In this document: positions 1-5,512 of the stretch, piece after piece
Layout of the letters: every line of letters begins with the position of its first letter
Numbering within the stretch: position 1 is the first letter of the stretch
Source: Thermoleophilia bacterium
GTDB taxonomy: Bacteria > Actinomycetota > Thermoleophilia > Miltoncostaeales > Miltoncostaeaceae
DNA: 8,433 nucleotides
Direction: 5' to 3'
Assembly: GCA_017882555.1 (NCBI GenBank)
Contig: JADGPH010000198.1
Coordinates: 1 to 8,433 of the forward strand
Made by a program: the position numbers and the translations under genes
Notes under the pieces: generated by a model
Databases searched by the model: none
Seen by the model: only the letters and a program-made list of their open reading frames with translations
What the model was told of the DNA's origin: nothing

Positions 1-114
1 CTGGGCGGCGATTTGGGCATCGCGTTCAGAACGGTGGCGGCTGACCTCGCTGCGCTGCGCGGCGGATGAGCCCGCTTCGCCGACGATGACTACGGTGTAG
101 CGCTTTCGGAACAT
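1..114 (-). CDS. Possible 5' end of a minus-strand gene leaving the window
   Basis: Reading leftward from an ATG at 114, the frame stays open for 38 codons to the window edge. The protein begins MFRKRYTVVIV and continues with a charged, Arg/Ser/Ala-rich stretch. By my count about three quarters of third positions are G or C, as in the neighbouring genes. A basic start followed by RYTVVIV faintly recalls N-termini of M23-type peptidoglycan endopeptidases, but this is too short to assign. There is no well-spaced Shine-Dalgarno: a GAGG lies only 3 bases before the ATG. A rightward frame ending at the TGA at 67-69 is also open from the window edge, so the coding strand is not settled. Confidence 0.3.
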   Translation of the reverse strand, partial: MFRKRYTVVIVGEAGSSAAQRSEVSRHRSERDAQIAAQ

Positions 115-226
115 GGGCCTCAACGAACGGGGTGACCGGGCATTGGCTCCGTCGTGGGGGGAGCCGTCGGGGTCCAGCGATGGTACCGGGATGGTACGTC
201 GGGCTGGTGTGCGGTGTCGTCGCACA

Positions 227-232
227 ACCTTA
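227..232 (-). promoter_or_regulatory. Possible -10 box for the leftward gene at 114
   Basis: The minus strand reads TAAGGT here, fitting the actinobacterial TANNNT -10 pattern, and would start a transcript with a leader of roughly 105 bases before the ATG at 114. No clear -35 hexamer is visible 17 bases upstream. This rests on one hexamer only. Confidence 0.2.
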
Positions 233-297
233 GACTCATCCGGTGCCGATCCCGAATCTGGGCACGAGCCGTCGCGTAGATCGACGCAGTTTCGGTG

Positions 298-320
298 TCG
301 TTGGCACCCGGTGCCAACGA
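298..320. repeat. 23-base perfect palindrome (11-base arms, 1-base centre)
   Basis: TCGTTGGCACC and its exact reverse complement GGTGCCAACGA flank a single C. It lies in the non-coding stretch 115-385, downstream of the small gene at 386-601 and upstream of the possible gene at 114. As DNA it looks like a dimeric repressor operator. As RNA it could fold into a 10-pair stem with a 3-base loop and act as a terminator, but no T-run follows on either strand. I do not recognise the motif as the site of a known regulator. Confidence 0.6.
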
Positions 321-347
321 GCGGGGTTCGTCAATTGGGTGGTGCAC

Positions 348-380
348 CAGGACAGGTGCGTCGAGCGCGCCCCTATCCTG
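348..380 (-). terminator. Stem-loop just after the small gene, candidate terminator
   Basis: Bases 348-360 and 368-380 form a 13-position stem with two mismatches around a 7-base loop. It begins 5 bases beyond the TAA of the small minus-strand gene (386-388), the expected place for its terminator. No T-run follows on the minus strand, so it would be an actinobacterial-style terminator without a U tract, or an mRNA 3'-end stabiliser. Confidence 0.4.
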
Positions 381-385
381 GTTGG

Positions 386-601
386 TTACTCGATCGGTCG
401 CGCGTGCCGCCGGAGTCGACGCGCTTCCTCGCGCGCGTTCGCCTCTTCGAAATAGCGGATTACCGACGCAGGGACTCTTCCGGTTGGGACGTCGTCCCAC
501 TCGGACGGAAGGACCTGCAGGACGGGCTGCCGGCTCGTGGACGCGTCGTTGAACGCGGCGCGCGGAGCGACTGCTGCAGCACCCGAAGCGGTGTCGGACA
601 T
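386..601 (-). CDS. Small hypothetical protein (71 aa)
   Basis: I do not recognise the family. The chosen ATG at 601 has GGGAG six bases upstream, a good ribosome binding site. A GTG at 661 in the same frame would add 20 residues, but its AAGGA abuts the start codon. The N-terminal third is Ala/Thr/Ser-rich and probably flexible. The middle has the ordered-looking motif LPSEWDDVPTGRVPASVIRYFEE. The tail is a charged, likely helical stretch (EEANAREEARRLRRHARPIE). There is no signal peptide, membrane segment or cysteine. It lies 111 bases downstream of the last suf gene on the same strand, so it may be a distal cistron or a separate gene. A stem-loop follows its stop codon. Function unknown; coding nature is fairly likely from composition and start signal. 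Confidence 0.5.
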   Translation of the reverse strand: MSDTASGAAAVAPRAAFNDASTSRQPVLQVLPSEWDDVPTGRVPASVIRYFEEANAREEARRLRRHARPIE

Positions 602-665
602 GGGGGGCTCCCAGGCAACGAAGGTGTCGGTCAAAGTGATCTTCGCACTGCGCTCGGACACTCCT

Positions 666-678
666 TCCCGCCGCGGGA
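666..678 (-). terminator. Short GC-rich inverted repeat downstream of the suf operon
   Basis: TCCCGC and GCGGGA flank a single C, 35-47 bases beyond the stop codon of the last suf gene. It could mark the 3' end of the suf transcript, but the hairpin would have only about five pairs and no T-run follows. It could equally be chance in GC-rich DNA. If it does not terminate, the small gene at 386-601 is part of the suf mRNA. Confidence 0.2.
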
Positions 679-712
679 TTCAGACCAGGATCTCGCGCGC
701 CGTGCGCTCCGC

Positions 713-1153
713 CTAGGCGCTAAACGAATCTCCGCATGAGCAGGTTCCGGTCGCGTTGGGATTGTTGATGCGAAAACCGCGACGCAGCAGTCCGGACTCA
801 TAGTCGATGACCGATCCGGTCACATGGATGGCGCTCTTGAGGTCCATCAGGATGCGCACGTCGTTCGATGTGACCTCCCGCTCATCGGGGTTCGGCGCAT
901 CGTCGACGGCCAACAGGTCGAGCTTGTACTCAAGCCCCGAGCAGCCACCTGCGAGGATGCGCAGCCGGACGCCCGGTTGCAAACCCGATCGGGCCGCCGA
1001 CTCTCTGATGTATGCCGCGGCGGCATCGCTGATGCTGACGAGTCCCGCGTCGAGGCCGGCAGCTTGTGCCGCCCGCGCGGTTCGTGCACGCTCGCGTGCT
1101 GCGGCCTTCTTTTCCTCGAGCGTTACTGGCAGAACGGCAGCGGGCTCAGCCAT
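713..1153 (-). CDS. sufA: A-type iron-sulfur carrier, HesB/IscA/SufA/ErpA family
   Basis: Small carrier that takes up an iron-sulfur cluster from the SufBCD scaffold and passes it to target enzymes in the cytoplasm. The family core runs from about residue 37 to 146, with the three cluster-ligand cysteines at 71 (GGCSGLEYKLDL), 138 and 140 (NATGTCSCGDSF). The usual C-terminal motif is CGC; here it is CSC, keeping both cysteines. The family is normally about 105-120 residues. This protein is 146 because of an N-terminal extension of about 36 residues rich in Ala, Arg, Lys and Glu, probably helical. The ATG overlaps the end of sufT by 8 bases and has AAGG 9 bases upstream, and I see no better internal start, so the extension seems real. 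It is the last gene of the suf operon. The choice between the sufA and erpA names cannot be made from sequence alone. Confidence 0.92.
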   Translation of the reverse strand: MAEPAAVLPVTLEEKKAAARERARTARAAQAAGLDAGLVSISDAAAAYIRESAARSGLQPGVRLRILAGGCSGLEYKLDLLAVDDAPNPDEREVTSNDVRILMDLKSAIHVTGSVIDYESGLLRRGFRINNPNATGTCSCGDSFSA

Positions 1154-1457
1154 AGCCCATCACCTTCATCATGAACCGTCCTTCGTCGGTCATCTGCTCG
1201 GGGCTCCAAGCCGGCTCCCACACCCAGCTGATGTCGACCCCCGTGACGCCGTCGAGCGGTTCGATTGCGGCACGGCTGTCGCCGAGGATCTGTTCGGTCA
1301 ACGGGCAGCCCATCGACGTCAGGGTCATCTCGAGCCGGACGAACCCCTCATCGGATACGTCGACCCCGTAGAGCAGCCCGAGGTCGACCACGTTGATCCC
1401 CAGCTCCGGATCCTCGACCTGCTTCATTGCACTGCGCACATCATCTTCGGTCGTCAT
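1146..1457 (-). CDS. sufT: SufT, DUF59/MIP18-family iron-sulfur maturation factor
   Basis: A 103-residue single-domain DUF59 (MIP18/PaaD-like) protein. Family members help mature or insert iron-sulfur clusters; the exact reaction is unsettled. Hallmarks are DPELGINVVDLGLLYGVDV near residues 16-34, the conserved cysteine in LTSMGCPLTEQI (Cys51), and WVWEPAWSPEQMTDEGR near 79-94. The length matches the family. The frame is open further upstream as far as 1715, but the Arg/His-rich sequence there is a shadow of sufU. The ATG at 1457 is preceded by AGGAGG with 4-base spacing (1462-1467), the strongest ribosome site in the operon, and overlaps the sufU stop as ATGA. The stop codon overlaps the start of the A-type carrier gene by 8 bases. 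Co-transcribed and probably translationally coupled. Confidence 0.93.
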   Translation of the reverse strand: MTTEDDVRSAMKQVEDPELGINVVDLGLLYGVDVSDEGFVRLEMTLTSMGCPLTEQILGDSRAAIEPLDGVTGVDISWVWEPAWSPEQMTDEGRFMMKVMGYG

Positions 1458-1903
1458 CTGCCCTCCTGTTGGTTCACCATGTGGGTGAGCAGTCCGTCTT
1501 TGAGTGCCATCCATGACAGTAATGCACACTTGATACGCACCGGATACTTCGCGACGCCTTCCAGTGCGATGGCATCGCCAAGTTGGTCTTCGTCGGCGGC
1601 GACCTCCCGGTGCATGACTCGGCGAAAGTGCTCGATCATTGCCAGCACTTCGTCGGTGGTGTGGCCGACGATTGCATCGCTCATCATCGATGCCGACGCC
1701 TGAGAGATTGAGCATCCGTCACCGGTGTGCGCAACCTCGGTGACGCGATCATCGTCGATGCGCAGCGTCACATGCAGTTCATCGCCGCAGAGGGGGTTGT
1801 GCTGATCCACGGCGATCGTCGGGTGATCAAGCACCCCGCAATGGCGTGGCCGGCGGTAGTGATCGAGAATCAGCTGTTGATAGAGGTCGTCGAGCCCTGC
1901 CAC
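1454..1903 (-). CDS. sufU: SufU, zinc-dependent sulfurtransferase partner of SufS
   Basis: Accepts persulfide sulfur from the desulfurase SufS and hands it to the SufBCD scaffold (known for Gram-positive SufU). The 149-residue protein has the full ligand set: Cys39 and Asp41 in NPLCGDELHV, Cys64 in GDGCSISQAS, and Cys126 in PVRIKCALLSW. The Asp and cysteines bind zinc in characterised SufU proteins. The length is close to the family norm. The 20-odd-residue insertion between the second and third Cys (around MIEHFRRVMHREVAADEDQ) is typical of SufU and absent from IscU. The start is GTG at 1903, with GGAG 7 bases upstream, inside the end of sufS. Only 3 bases separate it from the sufS stop, and its own stop overlaps sufT as ATGA. 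Confidence 0.95.
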   Translation of the reverse strand: MAGLDDLYQQLILDHYRRPRHCGVLDHPTIAVDQHNPLCGDELHVTLRIDDDRVTEVAHTGDGCSISQASASMMSDAIVGHTTDEVLAMIEHFRRVMHREVAADEDQLGDAIALEGVAKYPVRIKCALLSWMALKDGLLTHMVNQQEGR

Positions 1904-1906
1904 GTG

Positions 1907-3148
1907 TCAGCTCCCCATAAACGATCGTGCTGCGTGGAGTGCGTGCACGAGGGCGTCGATGTCGGAGGCGTCGTTGTAGATGTATCCGCTGGCCCGCGCG
2001 GTCGCGGAGACGCCGAGGGTGCGCATCAGCGGCTTGGCGCAGTGGTGCCCGGCCCTGATGCACACACGCTCTCGGTCGACCAGTTGGGCAATGTCGTGCG
2101 GGTGCAGATCGGGGAGGCTGAAGCTGATCGGAGCCCCACGGCGATCGGGATCCTGGGGCCCATAGATCCGCAGACCGTCGATTTCCGCCAGCGCGCCGAA
2201 CGCGTAGGACACAAGTGCGCGCTCATGGGCCCGGACGGCGCCAAGGCCAATGTCACGCAGGTAGTCGGCAGCAACACCCAGCCCAACGGCTTCCGCGATC
2301 GGCGGGGTACCCGCTTCGAACTTCCAGGGCAGCTCCGCCCAATCGGACCCATCGGTGCGCACGTCGGAGATCATCTCGCCACCGCCGAGAAACGGGCTCA
2401 TGCCGTCGAGGATCTCGGGGCGGCCGACAAGCACCCCGATGCCCGTGGGGCCGAGCATCTTGTGACCGGTGAACGCGAGAAAGTCCGCTCCGAGCTCCGA
2501 GAACCGTACCGGCATGTGGGGAACACTCTGTGAGCCGTCCACGAGGACCAATGCGTCGTACTCGTGGGCCCGGCGGGCAATCTCTGCCACGGGGTTGATC
2601 GTGCCGAGCGCATTGGAGACGTGTACGACGCTCACCATCCGCACCGGTTCCGTGCGCAGCGTGTGCGTGATCCAGTCCAGCTCGAGTTCGCCGTCGCTCG
2701 TGATCGGTGCGAAGACAACGCGCGCGCCAGTGATCTCCGCGACGATTTGCCAGGGCACGATGCCGCTGTGGTGCTCCATCTCGGTGACCATGATCACGTC
2801 GCCCGGCGCCAGGTTCCGGACCCCCCAGGCCCATGCCACCAGGTTGATGGCCTCAGTGGCGTTCTTGGTGAAGATGGTGCCCTCACGTGGTGCATCGACC
2901 AGGCGGGCCACCGAATCACGAGCGGCCTCAAAGCGCGCGGTGGCTTCCTCAGCCAATTGGTAGACGCCGCGATGGACGTTGGCGTTCGTCTCGACGTAGT
3001 ACCGGTCCATCGCGTCCAGGACCGCGGTCGGTTTTTGTGAGGTGGCTGCAGAATCGAGATACACCAGGGGCGGGCGATCCCCGACGCGCGCGAGGATCGG
3101 AAAATCCAGGCGCAGCACCCGGGGATCGATGTCTGCAGTCAGTGCCAT
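1907..3148 (-). CDS. sufS: SufS, group II cysteine desulfurase
   Basis: PLP enzyme that converts cysteine to alanine and a protein-bound persulfide, the sulfur source for cluster assembly. The 413-residue length is typical. The substrate/cofactor elements are present: TEMEHHSGIVPW (His126/127 near the PLP ring), VDGSQSVPH (Asp204, Gln207), the Schiff-base lysine Lys230 in FTGHKMLGPTG, and the catalytic Cys370 in RAGHHCAKP. Arg385 in ARAS probably binds the substrate carboxylate. LHPHDIAQL (348-356) matches the region where Gram-positive SufS supplies a histidine to the SufU zinc site. Odd points: DGSQS replaces the usual DGAQ, and RASGYIYND has Gly where most homologues have a large hydrophobic residue. 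The ATG at 3148 lies 8 bases after the sufC stop and has no Shine-Dalgarno that I can see, so translation probably depends on ribosomes finishing sufC. Confidence 0.96.
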   Translation of the reverse strand: MALTADIDPRVLRLDFPILARVGDRPPLVYLDSAATSQKPTAVLDAMDRYYVETNANVHRGVYQLAEEATARFEAARDSVARLVDAPREGTIFTKNATEAINLVAWAWGVRNLAPGDVIMVTEMEHHSGIVPWQIVAEITGARVVFAPITSDGELELDWITHTLRTEPVRMVSVVHVSNALGTINPVAEIARRAHEYDALVLVDGSQSVPHMPVRFSELGADFLAFTGHKMLGPTGIGVLVGRPEILDGMSPFLGGGEMISDVRTDGSDWAELPWKFEAGTPPIAEAVGLGVAADYLRDIGLGAVRAHERALVSYAFGALAEIDGLRIYGPQDPDRRGAPISFSLPDLHPHDIAQLVDRERVCIRAGHHCAKPLMRTLGVSATARASGYIYNDASDIDALVHALHAARSFMGS

Positions 3149-3156
3149 CGTGGAGG

Positions 3157-3924
3157 CTAGGCGCCCGGTGCCACAGCCGGCTCCGGGGAGCCGTATTGCG
3201 CGTACCCACCGGCCTCGAGCTCGTCGGCGAGTTCCGGGCCACCGGTGCGGACAATCCTGCCTTCGAACATCACATGCACCACGTCCGGGGCGATGTACTG
3301 CAAGATCCGCGTGTAGTGGGTGATGATCAAGGCGCCGAGATTCGGTCCGCGCAGGCTGTTGACGCCGCGGCTGACCACCTTGAGCGCGTCGACGTCGAGG
3401 CCGGAGTCGGTCTCGTCGAGCACCGCGAAGCGCGGTTCAAGCATCACCATCTGGAGGATCTCGTGGCGCTTCTTCTCGCCGCCGGAGAAGCCCTCGTTGA
3501 GGTAACGGTCGGTGAAGCTCGGGTCGAACTCCAGCAACCTGCTCTTTTCCTGAAAGAGCTTCATGAAATCGCGCGGGTTGATTTCCTCGCCGCGCACGGC
3601 ATTCATAGAGGTGCGCAGGAAGTTGAGGACCGACACGCCGGGCACCTCGACCGGGTACTGCATGGCCAAGAAGAAGCCGGCCTTGGCGCGTTCATCGATT
3701 TCCATGTCAAGCAGATCGCGCCCGTCGAAGATCACCGAGCCGCCGGTAATCTCATACCTAGGGTGCCCTGCGAGCGCGTAGGCGAGGGTGCTCTTGCCGG
3801 AGCCGTTCGGGCCCATCAGGGCATGAATCTCGCCCTGGGGGACCGCAAGGTCAACGCCCTTGAGGATTGTGCGGCCGTCGACAGCGACTTCGAGGCCTTT
3901 GATCTGAAGGATGGGATCGGCCAA
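3157..3924 (-). CDS. sufC: SufC, ABC-type ATPase of the SufBCD scaffold
   Basis: Cytoplasmic ABC ATPase that drives conformational change of the SufBC2D scaffold during cluster assembly; it is not a transporter. The order of motifs is canonical: Walker A GPNGSGKST (38-46), Q-loop in LAMQYPVEVPG (Gln89), signature FSGGEKKR (146-153), Walker B and catalytic Glu in FAVLDETDSGLD (167-178), and switch His203 in ITHYTR. ETDSGLD in place of the transporter-type EPTSALD is diagnostic for SufC. It has 255 residues with a short Pro/Ala/Glu tail. The start is TTG at 3924. AGGAG lies 10 bases upstream but inside a small inverted repeat (3928-3939). A 20-base gap separates it from the Rieske gene upstream, and 8 bases separate it from sufS downstream. 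Confidence 0.96.
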   Translation of the reverse strand: MADPILQIKGLEVAVDGRTILKGVDLAVPQGEIHALMGPNGSGKSTLAYALAGHPRYEITGGSVIFDGRDLLDMEIDERAKAGFFLAMQYPVEVPGVSVLNFLRTSMNAVRGEEINPRDFMKLFQEKSRLLEFDPSFTDRYLNEGFSGGEKKRHEILQMVMLEPRFAVLDETDSGLDVDALKVVSRGVNSLRGPNLGALIITHYTRILQYIAPDVVHVMFEGRIVRTGGPELADELEAGGYAQYGSPEPAVAPGA

Positions 3925-3927
3925 GTG

Positions 3928-3939
3928 AGGAGTTCTCCT
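3928..3939 (-). promoter_or_regulatory. Ribosome binding site of sufC inside an inverted repeat
   Basis: On the minus strand the sequence is AGGAGAACTCCT. The AGGAG is the only candidate Shine-Dalgarno for the TTG start of sufC and is complementary to the CTCCT beside it. A 4-pair hairpin with a 4-base loop could mask it. Whether so short a hairpin matters in vivo cannot be told from sequence. Confidence 0.35.
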
Positions 3940-3944
3940 GGTTG

Positions 3945-4292
3945 TTAGTTGCCGTACAGGGGATGCGGTCGGCTGGGCGTGGGATCCACCAAGATCCGCC
4001 CCTCCTTGATTGCCACGTCAAAGGTCGGCAGCGGCATGGTGGCCGGAAGGGTCAACGGCACTCCGGTGATGACCGAGAACGCGGCCCCATGACGGGGGCA
4101 CTCGATGCGATCGCCGGTCACCCAGCCGCCGGAAAGCGACTCGAGGGCATGTGTGCACACGTCATGGACAGCGTAAATCGTGCCACCGACGTTGACCAGG
4201 CAAATCGGCGTCCCGGCGACATCAACGCGCACCGGGGTCTCCGGGGGCACGTCGGCGAGATCGGCGACGTCATAGAGCGGTAAGCCGGTCAT
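3945..4292 (-). CDS. Rieske-type [2Fe-2S] ferredoxin of the suf operon
   Basis: A 115-residue soluble single-domain Rieske protein, resembling ferredoxin components of bacterial dioxygenases. The cluster motifs are CTH (Cys46, His48) and CPRHG (Cys65, His68), separated by 16 residues, giving the two Cys and two His ligands. There is no membrane anchor or signal peptide. Similar proteins sit between sufD and sufC in other actinobacteria. Their partner is not established; supplying electrons for cluster assembly is an inference. The frame is open further upstream to 4478, but the sequence there is an Arg-rich shadow of sufD. The ATG at 4292 overlaps the sufD stop as ATGA and has only a weak GGAA before it, so translational coupling is likely. 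Confidence 0.92.
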   Translation of the reverse strand: MTGLPLYDVADLADVPPETPVRVDVAGTPICLVNVGGTIYAVHDVCTHALESLSGGWVTGDRIECPRHGAAFSVITGVPLTLPATMPLPTFDVAIKEGRILVDPTPSRPHPLYGN

Positions 4293-5512
4293 GAGAGTTT
4301 CCGGGCCACCGCTTCTTCGAGCTCGCGACGCACCTCGTCGAGATGGACGTGCTCGAGGACTTCTTGCAGGAAGCCGAGCACGATCAGGCGCTTGGCGGCG
4401 TCCTCGGGCACGCCGCGGGAACGCAGGTAAAACAGATGCTCGTCGTCGACGCGGCCGACGGCGCCCGCGTGCGAGCACTTGACCTCGGCCGTCTCTATTT
4501 CCAGGAACGGGATCGTGTCCGCGTGTGCGCCTTCATTGAGTACAAGGTTGCGGTTGGTCTGATAGGCGTCGGTGCCCGGGGCGCCTGGGGGGACGACCAG
4601 ATTCCCGAAGAAGACCGTGTGCGACTGGTCTTTGAGGGCGCCCTTATAGAGCAGGTTCGAATACGCCTGGGGAGCTTCGTGACGTGCGATCACGCGGTGC
4701 TCGAAGTGCTGATGGTCGTCGGCAAAACATAGGCCCAAGGCCCGCGAATCCGACCCTGGGCCGGCGGCGATATGGGTGGCCTCGACCCGGACGATGTCGC
4801 CGCCGAGGGTGACCACGACCGAGCGCACCCGTGCGTCCTTTCCCGCCGACGCGGTGATGCGGGCATGGTGGCGTACTCCGGCGCCCCACTCGATCAACGA
4901 GAGGTGTTCGAGTTCGCCGCCGTCGGCCACGATGATCTCCGTGGCCGTTGAGACAGTGACCGGGCTGGGAAGATTCGGTGAGCGATAGCGATCGATCACG
5001 GTCGCCTTGGCACCCTCATCCACGATCACCAAGGTCCGGCTGGTGACCCGACCATGTGCGCCCGTCGCGCTCAGCAGGGTTTCGGTGGGCAATAGGAGTT
5101 CCACTCCGCGCGGGACGTACACAAAGGTGCCGCCCTCCCAGTGGGCTGCGTTCAAGGCGCCCGGGCGGTCGGCGAACCCGATCAGGCTATAGAGCCGCGA
5201 CCGGACCAACTCCTCGTGATCGATGAGCGCTTGGCCGAGTTCGGCGACGATTACGCCTGCCGGCACCTCACCGAGGGCCGGGGCTGAGGGCGCACCGTCG
5301 ACCAGGGTCAAGTTGGCGGACCGCGGTCCCGCGCTGGCCGCGAGCTGGGCCCCCACAGCGGGACCATCGGCTGGCCCGTCGCCAACGAGTCCCAGATCCG
5401 CGGGGGGTGTGAAACGCCATTCTTCTTCCTCGCCGGTCAGGACGGGGAGTCGATCCAGGTTGGCGGTGGCGGTCTGCCGCACCTCTGCGGCCCAGCCCGG
5501 CGCGTTAACCAA
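4289..5512 (-). CDS. sufD: SufD, scaffold subunit of SufBC2D
   Basis: SufB paralogue that pairs with SufB and two SufC to form the cluster-assembly scaffold; in E. coli it is linked to iron entry. The 407-residue protein has the N-terminal helical part with EEEEWRFTPP (residues 29-38), a central beta-helix region, and the C-terminal family signature KCSHAGAVGRVDDEHLFYLRSRG. His348 in CSHAG corresponds to the functionally important C-terminal His of E. coli SufD. The start is TTG at 5512, overlapping the end of sufB by 8 bases. It has GGAGG with 6-base spacing, which decides the start. It ends in an ATGA overlap with the Rieske gene. Confidence 0.95.
   Translation of the reverse strand: MVNAPGWAAEVRQTATANLDRLPVLTGEEEEWRFTPPADLGLVGDGPADGPAVGAQLAASAGPRSANLTLVDGAPSAPALGEVPAGVIVAELGQALIDHEELVRSRLYSLIGFADRPGALNAAHWEGGTFVYVPRGVELLLPTETLLSATGAHGRVTSRTLVIVDEGAKATVIDRYRSPNLPSPVTVSTATEIIVADGGELEHLSLIEWGAGVRHHARITASAGKDARVRSVVVTLGGDIVRVEATHIAAGPGSDSRALGLCFADDHQHFEHRVIARHEAPQAYSNLLYKGALKDQSHTVFFGNLVVPPGAPGTDAYQTNRNLVLNEGAHADTIPFLEIETAEVKCSHAGAVGRVDDEHLFYLRSRGVPEDAAKRLIVLGFLQEVLEHVHLDEVRRELEEAVARKLS

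Noticed and set aside
1..69. Rightward frame open from the window edge, ending in TGA at 67-69
   Set aside because: Only 22 codons are visible (ending TVAADLAALRGG). It could be the tail of a gene entering from the left, but nothing distinguishes it from the competing minus-strand frame.
115..385. Search for a tRNA or a riboswitch (c-di-AMP type, in case the leftward gene is a cell-wall hydrolase)
   Set aside because: No cloverleaf with a T-loop and acceptor pairing, and I could not recognise the conserved riboswitch core. A hairpin at 145-165 (GGCTCC/GGAGCC) is too simple to count.
120..500. Leftward open frame of 126 codons
   Set aside because: It overlaps the better supported small gene (386-601) in another frame on the same strand, has no ribosome site and shows low-complexity Arg/Pro/Thr sequence.
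113..739. Long rightward open frame of about 208 codons across the left end
   Set aside because: Arg/Ser/Gly-rich composition without any recognisable domain, no ribosome site, and it runs antisense through the small gene and into the 3' end of the A-type carrier gene. It is a shadow of GC-rich DNA.
1458..1715. N-terminal extension of SufT to 189 residues
   Set aside because: The extra residues are Arg/His-rich and out of frame with sufU, which is certain in this interval. The ATG at 1457 has AGGAGG and the ATGA overlap.
2887..3948. 353-codon rightward frame antisense to sufS and sufC
   Set aside because: It lies wholly opposite two certain genes and has no recognisable motif or start signal.
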